64,000 nt of DNA from Gonatopus flavifemur. Taxonomy: Eukaryota; Arthropoda; Insecta; Hymenoptera; Dryinidae. The translations under genes were made by a program, and so were the position numbers. Of the stretch, positions 34,780-46,544 are shown piece by piece. The stretch is from NCBI GenBank assembly GCA_018340375.1, contig JAFFJZ010000014.1, positions 1,674,001 to 1,738,000 on the forward strand, given 5' to 3'. Under the pieces are notes generated by a model. The model had not been told where the DNA came from and did no database searches. It saw nothing but the letters and a program-made list of their open reading frames with translations. Position 1 is the first letter of the stretch, and each line of letters begins with the position of its first letter.

Positions 34780-36389
34780 TGGCGTTGTTTTGTTCTCACG
34801 TTTTTGAAGATTTTTTTATCAATGTAATCTCCAATGGAAAAAGAACAATACAAATTGTAATAGCCTAATTTCCAAATCTGCTTTCATATTTTTCATTGTA
34901 CCAGTGGACAAACAGGGACAATTCGCTCCAACAACTTCAACAGCAACAATCAAATATAGAAACAAACAATGATTCTGTTTTGACAAGAAAGGAAATGAGT
35001 TTGCTGAACTAGTAAGATTCTCTTTGTTCATTTATACCTCCCTCTCGTCTTTCTTCGTGTCTATGTCATCGTTTTGAGAGAAACATCTTACACTTTTTTT
35101 CTGTATCTGTGACGCAGAAACACTACCACGAGTGCTGAAGAAACGTTCACGAATTTCCTCGCGAATGTGAGCGAGTGAGCTACTCAACCAGCCGAGGGAC
35201 AAAGAAACAGCTGAATCGTCTTCAGTCATTTTTAGTTCATCCTTCTCATTATATTCACGATGAATTCACAATGATGATGTTTGCCAACGTGCTCTTTTGT
35301 TGGAGTTTTGGAACGTCGAGAATCTTGAAAGTTCGAGGGAAAAAGATTGGATTTGTTCCCAAATTGTTGAACTTGTTCCATGAAAGTTCACCGTGAGAAG
35401 AACATTTGTAGTGATATGAGTACAAAATATATAAGTGAGGTTTTGCTCTCCATTAAAATTGAAGGATCTTACATTTGTGTGAGAAATGAATAGTGAGAAA
35501 CTCAAATAGCACAATGGTTTCGATTTATTTTATGAAGAATTCCTTATGAATCAATCATGGTATCTTCTAAGAACTCCATTTATGACAGTTCAAAGTGAGT
35601 TCATCGAAAATACATGTCGTTCAGAGAGAATTCTTTGTGAACACTTGAGAACTTCCATAAAGTCCTTTGGAGGTACCCTAATAATAATTCATCTGAAACA
35701 CGTTTGAGCTATTTGAAAGAGTTATGTTTTGATACAAGAGGATAATTTGACAGGTATTGATGAATTCCCTAGTAGAAATAATTTTCGGCATTTGAGGCGG
35801 CTCACAGTGGGGCCAAATGCCAAAAAGCTGGCCAAAACCCCAAAAATGAAGTTTGTAGTTGGGGATATTTGACCCTTGGGATAAGTAAGGTGATGTCCCA
35901 AGTATTGGAATTCTGATATAAGAAGATCTGATCCCCTCCCCCTGCCCTTGTGTACCAGTTGCAAAATACCCTCCTTGAAGTATAATCCGCGTGATTGAAA
36001 GACAGTAAAATAACGGGCATGTTCAAAAAGACGCTGTGTCTTGAAAAATGAACCGATTTAACTTTTTCAAATTGGAGTCTATTACTGAAACTATGTAAAT
36101 TACACTAAAAATTAAGAGAATATCAATTTGATGAGTGGAAAATACTGACAGAGCAATGATTGGATGTAATTTCTATATCTATAAATGAGAAAATGTGTTT
36201 GGTTTTTGAAGGAATAGTAGAGAATTACGCAAAATTACGTCGTTTAACTTATTGGAGGTGGTAGATGGGACTCTTACCTAAACATCAGAAAAAAAACGGC
36301 TGCCCATGTCTGCCCCTAAGCAATTCCGCCATGTTTTTGTGCAGGAAATCACAAAAAATTAGACGAAGTGATGAGGAGTCCTTAGATCC
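34780..36389. other. Unassigned stretch
   Basis: No recognised gene. A 65-codon minus ORF at 35032-35229 and a 73-codon plus ORF at 35175-35396 overlap each other and lack coding hallmarks. Confidence 0.45.
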
Positions 36390-36390
36390 G

Positions 36391-36870
36391 TCTGGAACTT
36401 GATATGCAGAAGTTTGTGGGGTCGCTGATTATGAATCCGTTGTCTTCATTTCGGAATTCAAAATGGCGGATCCAATATGGCGGACGAAAATTGAAAGAAA
36501 TCATCGGATTTTCTTCAAATTCGTTACCCAGGGGTTTCTGAGGTCGCTGATTACGAATCCGTTGTTTGAATTTCAAAATTCAAAATGGCGGATCCAATAT
36601 GGCGGATGAAAATTGAAAAAATCATCGGATTGCCTTCAAACTCGGTACCCTGAGGTTTTTAAGGTCGCTGATTCCGAATCCGGTGTCTGAATTCCGGAAT
36701 TCAGAATGGCGGATCCAGTTTGGCAGAAAAAAATTGAAAAAATCATCAGATTTCCTTCAAACTCGGTATCCAGGGTTTTGTGGGGTCATTGATTACGAAT
36801 CAGTTGTCAAATTCCAAGAATCAAAGATAGCGTATCCAATATGGTGGACACAAAACTCAGAATTCAGTAG
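36391..36870 (+). repeat. Tandem repeat array, about 120 bp unit, forward
   Basis: About four units, each with GGTCGCTGATTACGAATCCG, then AAAATGGCGGATCCAATATG and AATCATCGGATTTTCTTCAA. The same unit runs in the opposite orientation at 40440-41345, beyond the Transib copy. A lone decayed unit lies near 48650-48700. Confidence 0.85.
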
Positions 36871-37035
36871 ATTCGCTTTGAATTTTATCTCAACGTTAGT
36901 ATGTGTTTTATTTCCAGTGTACATTTGCTGCACAAGGAAAACTGTATGAGATTGATTACCATTCGTTTTTCTTCTCATCGCGGGCTTAGGGTACACAAAA
37001 GCCAGAAATCATTGATATTTAGGAAGATGATGGAC

Positions 37036-37204
37036 CATTGAGAGAAAAACAGTATTGCTGGAGAATATTCGTAGTGAATTTACTATGAGTTGATGAATTC
37101 ACTATGGGAAATGACAATAAGACTACCAACATTTAGTATTATTACTACGAATTTTTGGTAACTTCACTACTAACATTCTTCAGCGATGCTCTTTTTCCCT
37201 AAAG
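37036..37204. mobile_element. Short inverted-repeat MITE
   Basis: Arms GAGAAAAACAGTATTGCTGG and inverted GGAAAAAGAGCATCGCTGAA, both running into a GTAGTGAATTTAC-type block. About 169 bp, ends not exactly defined. Confidence 0.6.
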
Positions 37205-37728
37205 CAACCGTCATTTTCCTAAATGTTTATAAATGTTATTCAAGTATTGATATCTCTCTTCTTTTCGTGAACTGAATCATGACTCGCGATTTGGTGATCG
37301 TTCTTATGTTAACCTATCGTTTCCATGGCAACGTAAATAGTTGGTTGTAATCGGTCTGATTTCAAATGGTGCTTATCACAATTGTGCAATAGCTGTCACC
37401 GAATACTTACTCTTGCTAGTAATCGTTACCGTAAACTTTTTTCCGCGTGCAAGTTTGGAGCTTGGTGAATATTTTTCGTTTTTTAAAATCATTCAATGTT
37501 AACATACAATTCCAAATGAGATGGATTCCGCTGCCATAGGTGAGTGTTTCAACAACCTATATTTTCTTAGTAGTTTAATTTGAACAGTTGACTGCAAAAA
37601 AAATTAGCTTAAGAGGGTTGAATCCAACCCAAGAAAATTAGGAAAATTTTTAGAAACACATGGGGTTTCTGTAGCGAATTTTATCGAATTCTACAACGTT
37701 TGTAGATTTCAAAGATGATTCAATATCT

Positions 37729-40196
37729 ATGACTCGGAGAGAGATGTACAATATTTTAAGGAGCAATCCTCTACCTACGTTGGATGAAAAGTTCACTTTC
37801 CTTCAAGGAAAAATCATCGAGATAACGTGTTGTCCGGATAACAAAACTACAGAGATCTCTAACCTTTTATCTACTTTTAAATGTGTATTTAAAAAGAGAT
37901 GGGAATCTTCTCAAAGGACCGAAGAACGATTTCTTAAAAATAATGAAGAATGGTTAAAACAAGAGGTAGTGTTTTGTACTTTCAGGAATCCCCATTCTGT
38001 AACTGTTCACACGCAAGTGGGAAGACCTCTTGTTGAATTCAACGAGTGTTCAGAAAGAACGAAACGTAGGAAAACGGAGAATCTCAGAGCTGTCTTACGC
38101 CACACAAATGTGTTTGAGAGCGTCTGGACAGATCGAAGCCGCAAAAATTGTAAAGGATGTTACATCTTCTGATCCTGAGCTTGCCAAAATGTATATGAAA
38201 GGTTATCAAACTTTCAAGCGAAATGAGCCAAAGATGTTGAATGATGAAGATGCTCTAGCTCTCCTAGTAGATGCCGAGCTCTCAAAACATCAGTACTGCT
38301 TATTGCGTGAAGCTGATCCGCAGAAATTTCCACCTTATAAAAAAATTCAACTGGCCAAACGCATGTGTTTCCCTGACAAGGAATTTATTCAAATAACAGA
38401 AACCTGCGCTGTTGTGCAACTACAAGCACTTCTTGATCACACAGCTACACGTATTCCAAAGCTACAGAATTCGGTTTTGTCAACTTTATCTGATGAAGAG
38501 TTACAAAACCTGGTACTTATTTCCAAATGGGGGTTTGATGGGAGCGCTGGCCACTCCTCATACAAACAAGCATATCAAAGTTTGGAAGCTAGTGATTCCG
38601 CTGTGTTCATTACTTCACTTGTGCCTCTCCGCCTACACTGCAATTCAAAAATAATTTGACAGAATCCGAGGCCATCATCAACCAGATTTTGTAGGCCAAT
38701 CAAAATAGAGTTTGTGAAAGAATCAACTGAAGTTTCGGTTGCAGAGAAGCTACGGATTGATAATGAAATAGAAAATCTGAGGGCTACTTCTTTCAGAACT
38801 GATGAAAAACATGTTTCAGTGAAACATGAGATGATTTTTTCTATGGTGGACGGGAAGGTATGCAATGCCATAACTGAGACAACCTATACCCAAAAGTGCT
38901 ATATATGTGGTGCCACATCTAAGGAATTCAACAAAATTGATGATATAGTATCCAGGTCGGTCAAAACCGAAAACCTCCAGTTTGGTTTGTCTTGTCTACA
39001 CGGCTGGATACGATTTTTTGAGGGCCTCCTGCATTTGTCTTATAAGCTACCTATTCAGTAGTGGCAAGCACGAAAACAAGATAAAGCTTTGGTGGAAGAA
39101 CGAAAAAAGGTTGTACAGAAAAGTTTTAAGGAAAAATGTGGCCTCATTGTCGATGTTCCTAAGCCAGGGTTTGGGAACTCAAATGATGGGAATACCGCTA
39201 GGCGATTTTTCGCACAACCCGAAGTTTCTGCCGAAATCACAGGGGTGGATGTCAACCTAATACAACGACTTCATGTAGTATTAGCTACCGTTTCAAGTGG
39301 CCATGAAATAGACGTTGAAAAGTTTCGGAGTTACGCTTTAGACACGGCACGCTACTACGCGACAAAATATCCGTGGTACCCAATGTCACCTACGATGCAC
39401 AAGTTTTTGATCCACGGACCTGAAATCATTGCATCTGCTCTTCTACCTATAGGCCAATTGACTGAGGAAGCACAAGAGGCTCGTAACAAAGATTTTAAAA
39501 GGTGAAAATGATGTATATCACTTAATAATAGTCTATATTTGTCACAGTGGACTCGACACTTTGAAGGGAAAAATTTGACTTCTCAAGTACTGCAATCATT
39601 GCACAATACGTTTTTGACTACTAGGCAAACTATATATTTATGGTAACCACGAGAATATATGTTCGCGAAGATTGTTTTGTTCTGGTAAGGAATTCGGGGA
39701 ATTATGAATATTCATATACTTTTTTTTATTAATAAGCCACATTGTTCATCCTCTGGAAACATAAATTCATAGACTAGAAGACAATTTTGAGAATCAAGTA
39801 AACTTATGAATTAGAGGATTTATTCAAAACTTTATACTGATGACCCCAAAGTGCAGCTGCTTTTTTTTCCTTGATTTTGCTTGTCATGTTGAGATCAAAA
39901 GCTTTAACGGTGTCGATGAATACATAATTATATTCAAATATCTTAACAACATTCATTTCCAAAGGTACCGAGAGCATCACTCCAGGAAATGCAGTAGAGA
40001 AAAAACGAATGAAGACATTTTCAAATGGTTCCTTTTGAGTTCTGATCCAATGTTATCGAGTAAAAGACAGTTGCCCAAGAAAAAACTAAAGTTTCTCCCT
40101 AGAGACGTGTTAAGCCTGATCAAAACTCCGGATATACTTGATAAAGACAACGTAACTTTCCCATTATCTTCCACTGAGAGTGAAGAAGAAGACTGA
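37729..40196 (+). pseudogene. Transib (RAG1-like) transposase, broken, with a candidate intron
   Basis: A Transib transposase, the family to which the RAG1 recombinase core belongs. Reading order: N-terminal part 37729-38090, one frameshift near 38090, then a single frame to 39501 interrupted only by TGA at 38657 (after NSKII) and TAG at 39059 (after KLPIQ). Candidate catalytic residues are all present: D in KWGFDGSAGHSSYKQ (38537), D in GFGNSNDGNTARRFF (39185) and E in GQLTEEAQEARNKDFKR (39464). A C-x2-C pair lies in CYICGATSKEF. After a 463 bp intron the frame resumes with YREHHSRKCSR and ends at 40196. An ATG at 37519 followed by GTGAGT may be a 5' exon. RSS-like CACWATG termini were not found. 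Confidence 0.85.
39502..39964 (+). other. Candidate intron of the Transib gene
   Basis: The donor context is AAAAG|GTGAAA and the acceptor TTTCCAAAG|GTACCG. Joining 39501 to 39965 gives KDFKRYREHHSRK, the expected conserved block spanning the catalytic glutamate, with no frame change. The AT-rich interior has no TE ends. Confidence 0.7.
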
Positions 40197-40439
40197 TCTG
40201 AGTAAAAAAAGTGTGGCAAAAGTAAAAACCATTACGATTTTAGTTTTTTATATTATTGTATATATTGTGAATGTATATATCTTTCGATTTAACACATTTG
40301 GTGTGTTAATATCATTCGATAATTATATTAATAATGATTCAATGTTGGAAATAATAATAATAATGATCATAATAGGAACAACAAAATGGGCCGTTTAGTT
40401 CTTGTTTAATATTAAGTTATGAATGAAGTTTTGATTTTT

Positions 40440-41345
40440 GGCATCCGCCATCCTGAATTTCGGAATTCTGACAACGGATTCGTGATCAGCGATCCCGAAA
40501 ACCCCTGGGTACCGAGTTTGAAGGGGATCCGATGGTTTTTACAATTTTCGTCCGCTATATTGGGTCCGTTATTTTGAATTTTGAATTTCAGACCGTGGAT
40601 TCGTAATCAGCGACCACAGAAACCCCTGAGTACCGAGTTTGAAGAAAATGCGATGATTTTCTTAATTTTTGTCCACCATATTGGATTCGCCATTCTGAAT
40701 TTCAGAATTTTGACAACGGATTCGTAATTGGTGACCCCAAAAACTCCTGGATGCCGAGTTTGAAGAAAATCCGATGATCTTCTCGATTTTATTCCACCAT
40801 ATTGGATCCGCCATTTTGAATTCCGAAATGCAGACAACGGATTTGTAATCAGCGACCCCGAGAATCCCTGGGTACCCAATTTGAAAAGAATCCGATAATT
40901 TTTTCAATTTTCGTCCGCTATATTGGATTCGCCATTCTGAATTTGGGAACTCAGACAGCGGATTCGTAATCAGCGACCCCGAAAACCCCTGATCACCAGA
41001 TTTGAAAAAAATCCGATGATTTCTTCCAATTTTCGTCCACCATATTGGATCCGCCATTTTGAATTTCGAAATGAGAACAACGGATCCGTAATCAGCGACC
41101 CCAAAAACCGTTGGGTACCCAATTTGAGGAGAATCCGATGATTTTTAAAATTTTCGTCCGCCATATTGGATTCACCATTTTGAATTTTGGAACTCAAACA
41201 GCAGATTCGTAATCAGCGACCCCAAAAACCCCTGATCACCAAGTTTGAAGAAAATCCGATGGTTTCTTTCAATTTTCGTCCGCCATATTGGATCCGCCAT
41301 TTTGAGTTTTGAAATTCTGACAACGGATTCGTAATCAGTGACCCC
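40440..41345 (-). repeat. Tandem repeat array, about 120 bp unit, inverted
   Basis: Seven to eight units of the 36391-36870 repeat in reverse orientation. The outer edges correspond: GAAGTTTGTGGGGTCGCTG on the left and an inverted GAAGTTTATGGGGTCACTG on the right, so the two arrays behave as unequal arms around the Transib. Confidence 0.85.
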
Positions 41346-41497
41346 ATAAACTTCCCGAGTACGAAGTCGCAAGCGAATTTGAGAGCCCCTTATAATTTTG
41401 ATGTGAAATTTTTATTTGAGCTAGGTATGCAAAGTAAAGAGCTCTAACAGCAAATATGTCCTCACGGCGTTTTGTGAACTTCCATAACTCTCTTCTA

Positions 41498-41648
41498 CCC
41501 TGGTGAAAATTTCCGCTCGCCAGAAGCGAACTTTGAAGCAAATGAAGCGTAGAATGTTTAAATTTCCGCTACTTCCGCGCTTAGATACTGTTTTATTCAC
41601 TCTCCCGCGTCGCTTCATACCCTTCTTACGGTCCCATTTTCACTAGGG
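41498..41648. mobile_element. CCC-ended 151 bp element, TA duplication
   Basis: Ends CCCTGGTGAAAATTTCC and inverted CCCTAGTGAAAATGGGACC, flanked by TA (41496-41497, 41649-41650). The core is richer in CG than its surroundings. Confidence 0.75.
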
Positions 41649-42640
41649 TACGTTTCATAAACATCCTATCATAGTAGCAGATTGTGCTGCCTGAGAGTAT
41701 GAAATTTACATTCTCATGTTAAGTTTGTACATGATTATGCAAGTCCTAAGGGTCCAATTCACGTGTATCTCCAAGGGTTTGAATGCCTAGAATGATTCAG
41801 ATGCCTCAACACTGAGAGAAATGTCATAGTATACATTGCTATTTTCATACTCGAACCAAAGGTATTGATAGATTCCGGCTATAACTTCCCACGATTCTGA
41901 ATGATTTTTGCCATCAGCTCTAGCAAGAAAGCTACACTTTCACAATTTCCAACATCAGTGACAGGGAGAATTATTGGGACTCAAGAGTACTGGTCGTGGG
42001 CCTCTTTCATAGTTTCCAATTCACGAACCAAAAGATAACGATTTGATACGATATTTACCGTATTGGGAGGATTTGAATTATGAGTCAAGAAATTAAATTA
42101 CTCAACAGAAAAATTCATTTTGGAATCACAACTGTTAGCTTTTGCCAAAAGTTTCCTATGATTACATTGGCCTAAATACCTATCCACAATGAAATAGGTG
42201 CAGTACTTGACAAGGTCCTAGGATTCACTAAGAGCTGCTGTACTCAAATGAAAAATATGGTAGTGGTAGAGAAAAAACACAATTTTGTAATATTCTGCTC
42301 TTCTGCAAGTTTGATTCGTTCTCTCGAAAACAATGTGTAATCACGGGAACGGGACTGATTCCTAAAGATACCACCCAAGGAAACAACATATATCATGTTT
42401 TTCATGGGTATTCTGATGTGCTGAATAGTGGAAAAAATGGTAAAAAGATCTTTGAGGCATTCCGTCCTCTGAAGACTAAATTTTATATGATCTTGTGCTC
42501 ATTGTTCCAACTCATTGATGGAAATGTTCCATTCCCTCGGATTACGTAGTAATGTTCCCTTCTTTTTAGGCACTCATCGGCATACGTAGCATACCCAGCA
42601 CGGAGTGCCTATTGCATCCGCTATCATACACTCTGACCAT
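41649..42640. other. Unassigned stretch
   Basis: No coding or repeat structure noticed. Confidence 0.5.
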
Positions 42641-44012
42641 CATCATGAAGTAATCAGTCTTACGACTGGTTTGATGAAACCCTCCACCCCTGTCTATTAT
42701 CCGCCAAACGTTTAATTTCTACATATCTACTACATCCCTTGTCTTGTACGATTTGCTTCATATAACTTGCTCTAGGTCTACCTTTACCAGTTTTACCATT
42801 CATTTTCCCTTCCAATATTGTTCTCAATGAACTCTCATGCCGTAATGTGTGTCCTATAAGATTGCTTCTCCTTTTCACGATGTGTTTCAAAAGATTTCTT
42901 TCTTCATTTATCTGCTCGAGTACTTCTTCATTTTTGACTCTGTCTATCCATTTTATTCTGAGCATCCTCCTATAACACCACATTTCAAAAGCTTCAAGTC
43001 TTCGTTGATCAGTTTTCCCCATTGTCCAAGTTTCGCAACCATATAATGCTGTGCTCCAAACGTAACTTTTCAAGAATTTCTTCCTTACTTCTAAGCTTAT
43101 ATTTTTTTAGCATAATAACTGTCTCTTTTGGTAAAAAGCCTGTTTCCCTTGTGCTATTCTTGCTCTTATATCTCTTTCGCTTTTGCCGTTCTCTGTAATT
43201 ATGCTTCCTAGATATTTGAATTCTTTCACCTGTTCAACTGTCTCGGTATCTATTTTGATTTTCGTTCTCCTAGCTGTTCTCGCTGCTGTACACATCATGA
43301 ATTTTGTTTTGTCTTTATTTATATTCATACAATAGTTTTCCAATAATATTGTTCTCATAGTGTTGAGAATATTTTCTAACTCAGTACTACTCGTGGCCAA
43401 TATAGCTATGTCATCCGCGAATCTCAACATACTTATATTTTGTCCCTGAATCTGTAATTTCGATTGAATTTCCTCCTTCACTTCGTTCATTGCTTCTTCT
43501 ATATATAAATTGAACATCAGTGGCGATAATGAGCATCCTTGTCTCACCCCTCTTCTTATTTGTGCTTCCCCTTCCTGACCCTCTATGTCTATTATTGCAC
43601 TTTGATCCTTATATAATTCGTATATTATTCTTCTATCTTTATAATTTATTCCCACCTTCTTCAGGACCGCAAACATCTTCTCCCAGTCCACATTATCGAA
43701 AGCCTTTTGTATATCTACAAAACCTATGTACACAGACTTCTTCAGCGCTATCCTTTTCTCTATTACTGCCCTGAGTGCTAAGATTGCTCCTCGCGTTCCC
43801 CTATTTTTTCTAAAACCAAACTGATCTTCTGCCAATCTACTCTCAATTTTATTTTCCATCCTCCTGTATATAATTTTGGTCAGTATTTTTGAAGCATATG
43901 AAGTTAAACTGATCGTTCTGTAGTTCTCGCATTTGTCTGCCCCTTGTTTTTTCGGGATAGCGACAATTTTATTCTTTTGGAAATCTTCCGGTACTTCTCC
44001 TTTTTCGTACAT
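42641..44012 (-). pseudogene. LINE reverse transcriptase, 5'-truncated
   Basis: The C-terminal two thirds of a non-LTR retrotransposon ORF2, copying its own RNA into DNA at the target site. It opens with GEVPEDFQKNKIVAIPKK, then ISLTSYASKILTKII, FGFRKNRGTRGAI, VDIQKAFDNVDW (first catalytic aspartate), GVRQGCSLSPLMFNLYIE and LRFADDIAI (the catalytic FADD box). The tail has YGCETWTMGK and RRMLRIKWIDRV. The frame is continuous from 44012 to 42660 except for one TAA near 43104. The 3' terminus is the ATG-rich GACTGATTACTTCATGATGATG near 42641. The N-terminal endonuclease is missing, cut off where mariner D begins. Clade not determined. Confidence 0.85.
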
Positions 44013-44013
44013 A

Positions 44014-44470
44014 CGAGGGTGGATTGATAAGTTTCCGGCCTGACCAAGAGATGGCGCCACTAGGCCTACCTTGAGGTGGCGTTCTATAGTACCATCCTTA
44101 GATAGCTTGTAGCTATAGTTTCAGTCCGATCGCCATGTTAGTTTAGTTTTGAGAGCACGCTGACCAAGACGCCTCTGTGTTTTTCGTAAAAATGGAAAAG
44201 CTGGAAAATCGTGCTGTCATCAAATACTCTTATTTGAAGGGGTTAACGCCGAAGGAAATTAAAGAAGAGATGGACTCAACACTGGGGACATCCTCCCCAT
44301 CATATTCAACCGTTAAGCAGTGGGTTTCCGAGTTTAAAAAGGGTCGTGTGAGCACCTCTGATGAGCCTCGCTCAGGACGCCCCATTGAGGTCACAACTCC
44401 AGATATGATCGGAAAAATCCATCAAATAGTGCTGAAAGATCGCAGATTAAAAGTTCGTGAGATAGCTGAG
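44014..44470 (+). pseudogene. Mariner D, 5' end and N-terminal transposase fragment
   Basis: Starts with the terminal repeat CGAGGGTGGATTGATAAG directly after a TA inside the LINE. The ORF from 44192 gives [20 protein letters not shown], then [25 protein letters not shown] and KVREIAE, the paired HTH DNA-binding part of a mariner transposase. It breaks off at the 44471 element; the catalytic domain and 3' end are not in the window. Confidence 0.85.
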
Positions 44471-44640
44471 ACGGGGTATCCCTGGAAGAAAAGGAATATA
44501 ATTTAGCTTCCTTCGTTGTGGAGTTATAGCGGTTTGAAATTTTTTGCATTCCAGCCAATTAGAATTCAACAACTTTATATCGCTATAACTCCGCAACGAA
44601 GGAAACTAAATTCAATTCATTTTTTCCAGGAGTACCCCGT
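44471..44640. mobile_element. 170 bp inverted-repeat MITE
   Basis: Ends ACGGGGTATCCCTGGAAG and inverted ACGGGGTACTCCTGGAAA. Arms continue with TTCCTTCGTTGxGGAGTTAT and pair over most of their length. Confidence 0.75.
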
Positions 44641-45292
44641 GATCTGACTCATAGAATGGTGTTGGATTCAAAAGTCAGAAGTATGGTACTTTCGAGGTAT
44701 TTGGATTTTTCAAAAAATTGAAGAATGCTCATATCTCCGGATCTAAGGATCTGATCTGAATATTCCGAACCGAAATCTTTTGAGAATTCCATCAACAAAT
44801 CTGCTCTCAAAAAAGTGTACGGCAATTTTGAATCACCCAGTATATATTTATACATACAGGGTGGTGCAAAAGTCTGGAGACACCCCCATAACTTTAGCAC
44901 GGGGTATGATAAGTTGATCTTATTTTTTCATAATTGAAAGAGGGATCAAGGGTTGACATAACGGGGGGGCTTTGAGCCCCTCAGCCCTTTAGGGGGCGAT
45001 GGGGAGGGGGGATGCCCAAAATCTTAAATGAGATGGGGAGGCTTATGATACGTCATTCGATAGGATATTCCAACCTGAATCCAGCGGTTTTTTGTTTTTT
45101 TGGAATCGGATCATTTTTCGCTGAGTAATGGTCATTTGAATATCCCAATGTGACAAAGTTTGGAAACAACTCCATAACTTCTGAACGGGCCGTGATAATT
45201 CGATCTTATTTCTTTTTAATTGAAGGTTATTTTATCTTAATCTTGGCATTATCCAGAATCTACGGCGTGGACGTGTCGGAAACTTGATTCCT

Positions 45293-45295
45293 TGT

Positions 45296-45328
<33 letters not shown>

Positions 45329-45331
45329 TGT
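45293..45331 (+). repeat. (CG)n(TG)n microsatellite at the inner end of the left arm
   Basis: Alternating CG then TG, followed by GGTGGGTGGG. Its mirror image is at 48079-48127. Confidence 0.9.
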
Positions 45332-45363
45332 TGGTAGGTGGGTGGGTGGGTGTTTGGGTTGGG

Positions 45364-46370
45364 TAGGGATGGGCGATGTTACATCGATTATTGCAACATC
45401 GATGCTTTTTTTTATCAATCATCGATTATTTTAGTCGATGTCTTTGAAGACCAATACATCGACGTATCGATACTTTTACATGAAAACATCGGAAATTTTT
45501 TTGGATCTTTGACTTAACACAGAAGCGTCGTAAACGTGAACCTAACGAATGAGAGACAGCGTGAAGTGATGAGAAAAATAAATAATGAGATAGATTCTGA
45601 ACTAAGCGACAATCAGAACGAGGCGCCAGTCGATGACCATATTTCGTGTGATGAATCTGCTGCTGATAAGTTTTGGGCGAATTATAAGAGTATTGTTGCA
45701 GTTCAAGCCGAACTAAAAGGTCTTGGTGAAGAAAACGTTGAGTTGGAACAATTTTGAGGCCAATCCGTGGTAGAAAGATCGACTGATCCGCTTCAATATT
45801 GGAATAAGATGAAAAACGCATATCCCAAATTATACCCAATTGCGATCAAATATCTCTCAATCGTAACCACTTCTGTTCCAGCTGAACGCTTGTTTTCGAA
45901 AGCAGGAGTCGTGAAAAACCAATTGAGGAACAGATTAACAGGAAAGAGATCATCAAAACTTGTATTCCTCGGTTCTTTGGATGAGGAAATGTGGAATTCA
46001 ACATAAGATTGAACCTTTATTATCCAAAGTTACCGAACTCCGCCAGAATTGATGTGACTAGTCAATAAATCATTATCGTTACATACAGATAAATTGAAAA
46101 ACTGATGTAAATTATTATGAAGATAAAAAATATAAAGCAAGAAATATAATATATGAATGTGAAGACATACATTTTTACTTTTGATACATATATGTTATCA
46201 TTTCTTCCGCTACATATTATTCATTCACAACTCATTCGAAAAAAAGACAAAAAACATCGATTTTTTGTAAATCAATGTTTTTTTGTCGATCAATCCATTT
46301 ATTCAAATCGAAAGAAAAGAGTAATCGATGATTCAGCATCGATGTTTTTTTCCAACATCGCCCATCCCTG
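45364..46370 (+). mobile_element. Internally deleted hAT
   Basis: Ends TAGGGATGGGCGATGTT and inverted CAGGGATGGGCGATGTT with ACATCGAT repeated just inside. It inserted in GTGGG-rich simple sequence, so the 8-bp duplication cannot be resolved. 1007 bp, far shorter than an autonomous hAT. Confidence 0.75.
45536..46006 (+). pseudogene. hAT transposase remnant with dimerisation domain
   Basis: One frame runs from 45536 to 46006, broken only by a TGA at 45755. The second half reads DPLQYWNKMKNAYPKLYP, IAIKYLSIVTTSVPAERLFS and NQLRNRLTGKRSSKLVFLGS, the C-terminal hAT dimerisation domain. The catalytic core and BED finger are deleted. Confidence 0.8.
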
Positions 46371-46544
46371 GTGTGGGTGGGTGGATGGGTACATCGATTG
46401 TATAGGTCTGTGCGGGACTATTCTTATTGATACTCACTCACGTAGGCCCTATTTGGAATCGATTATCTCCAGGCTGCTCATTTTCAAAGTCGGTGATTTA
46501 CCCAAGGTATTCGGTATTTGTAGATGATAATCCGTTGATCGGAG

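Noticed and set aside
37519..37540. 5' exon of the Transib gene (ATG followed by GTGAGT)
   Set aside because: A good donor, but only seven codons and no unique acceptor, so I mention it without annotating an exon.
43520..43774. 84-codon plus-strand ORF
   Set aside because: It lies opposite the conserved reverse transcriptase core on the minus strand, which explains the sequence.
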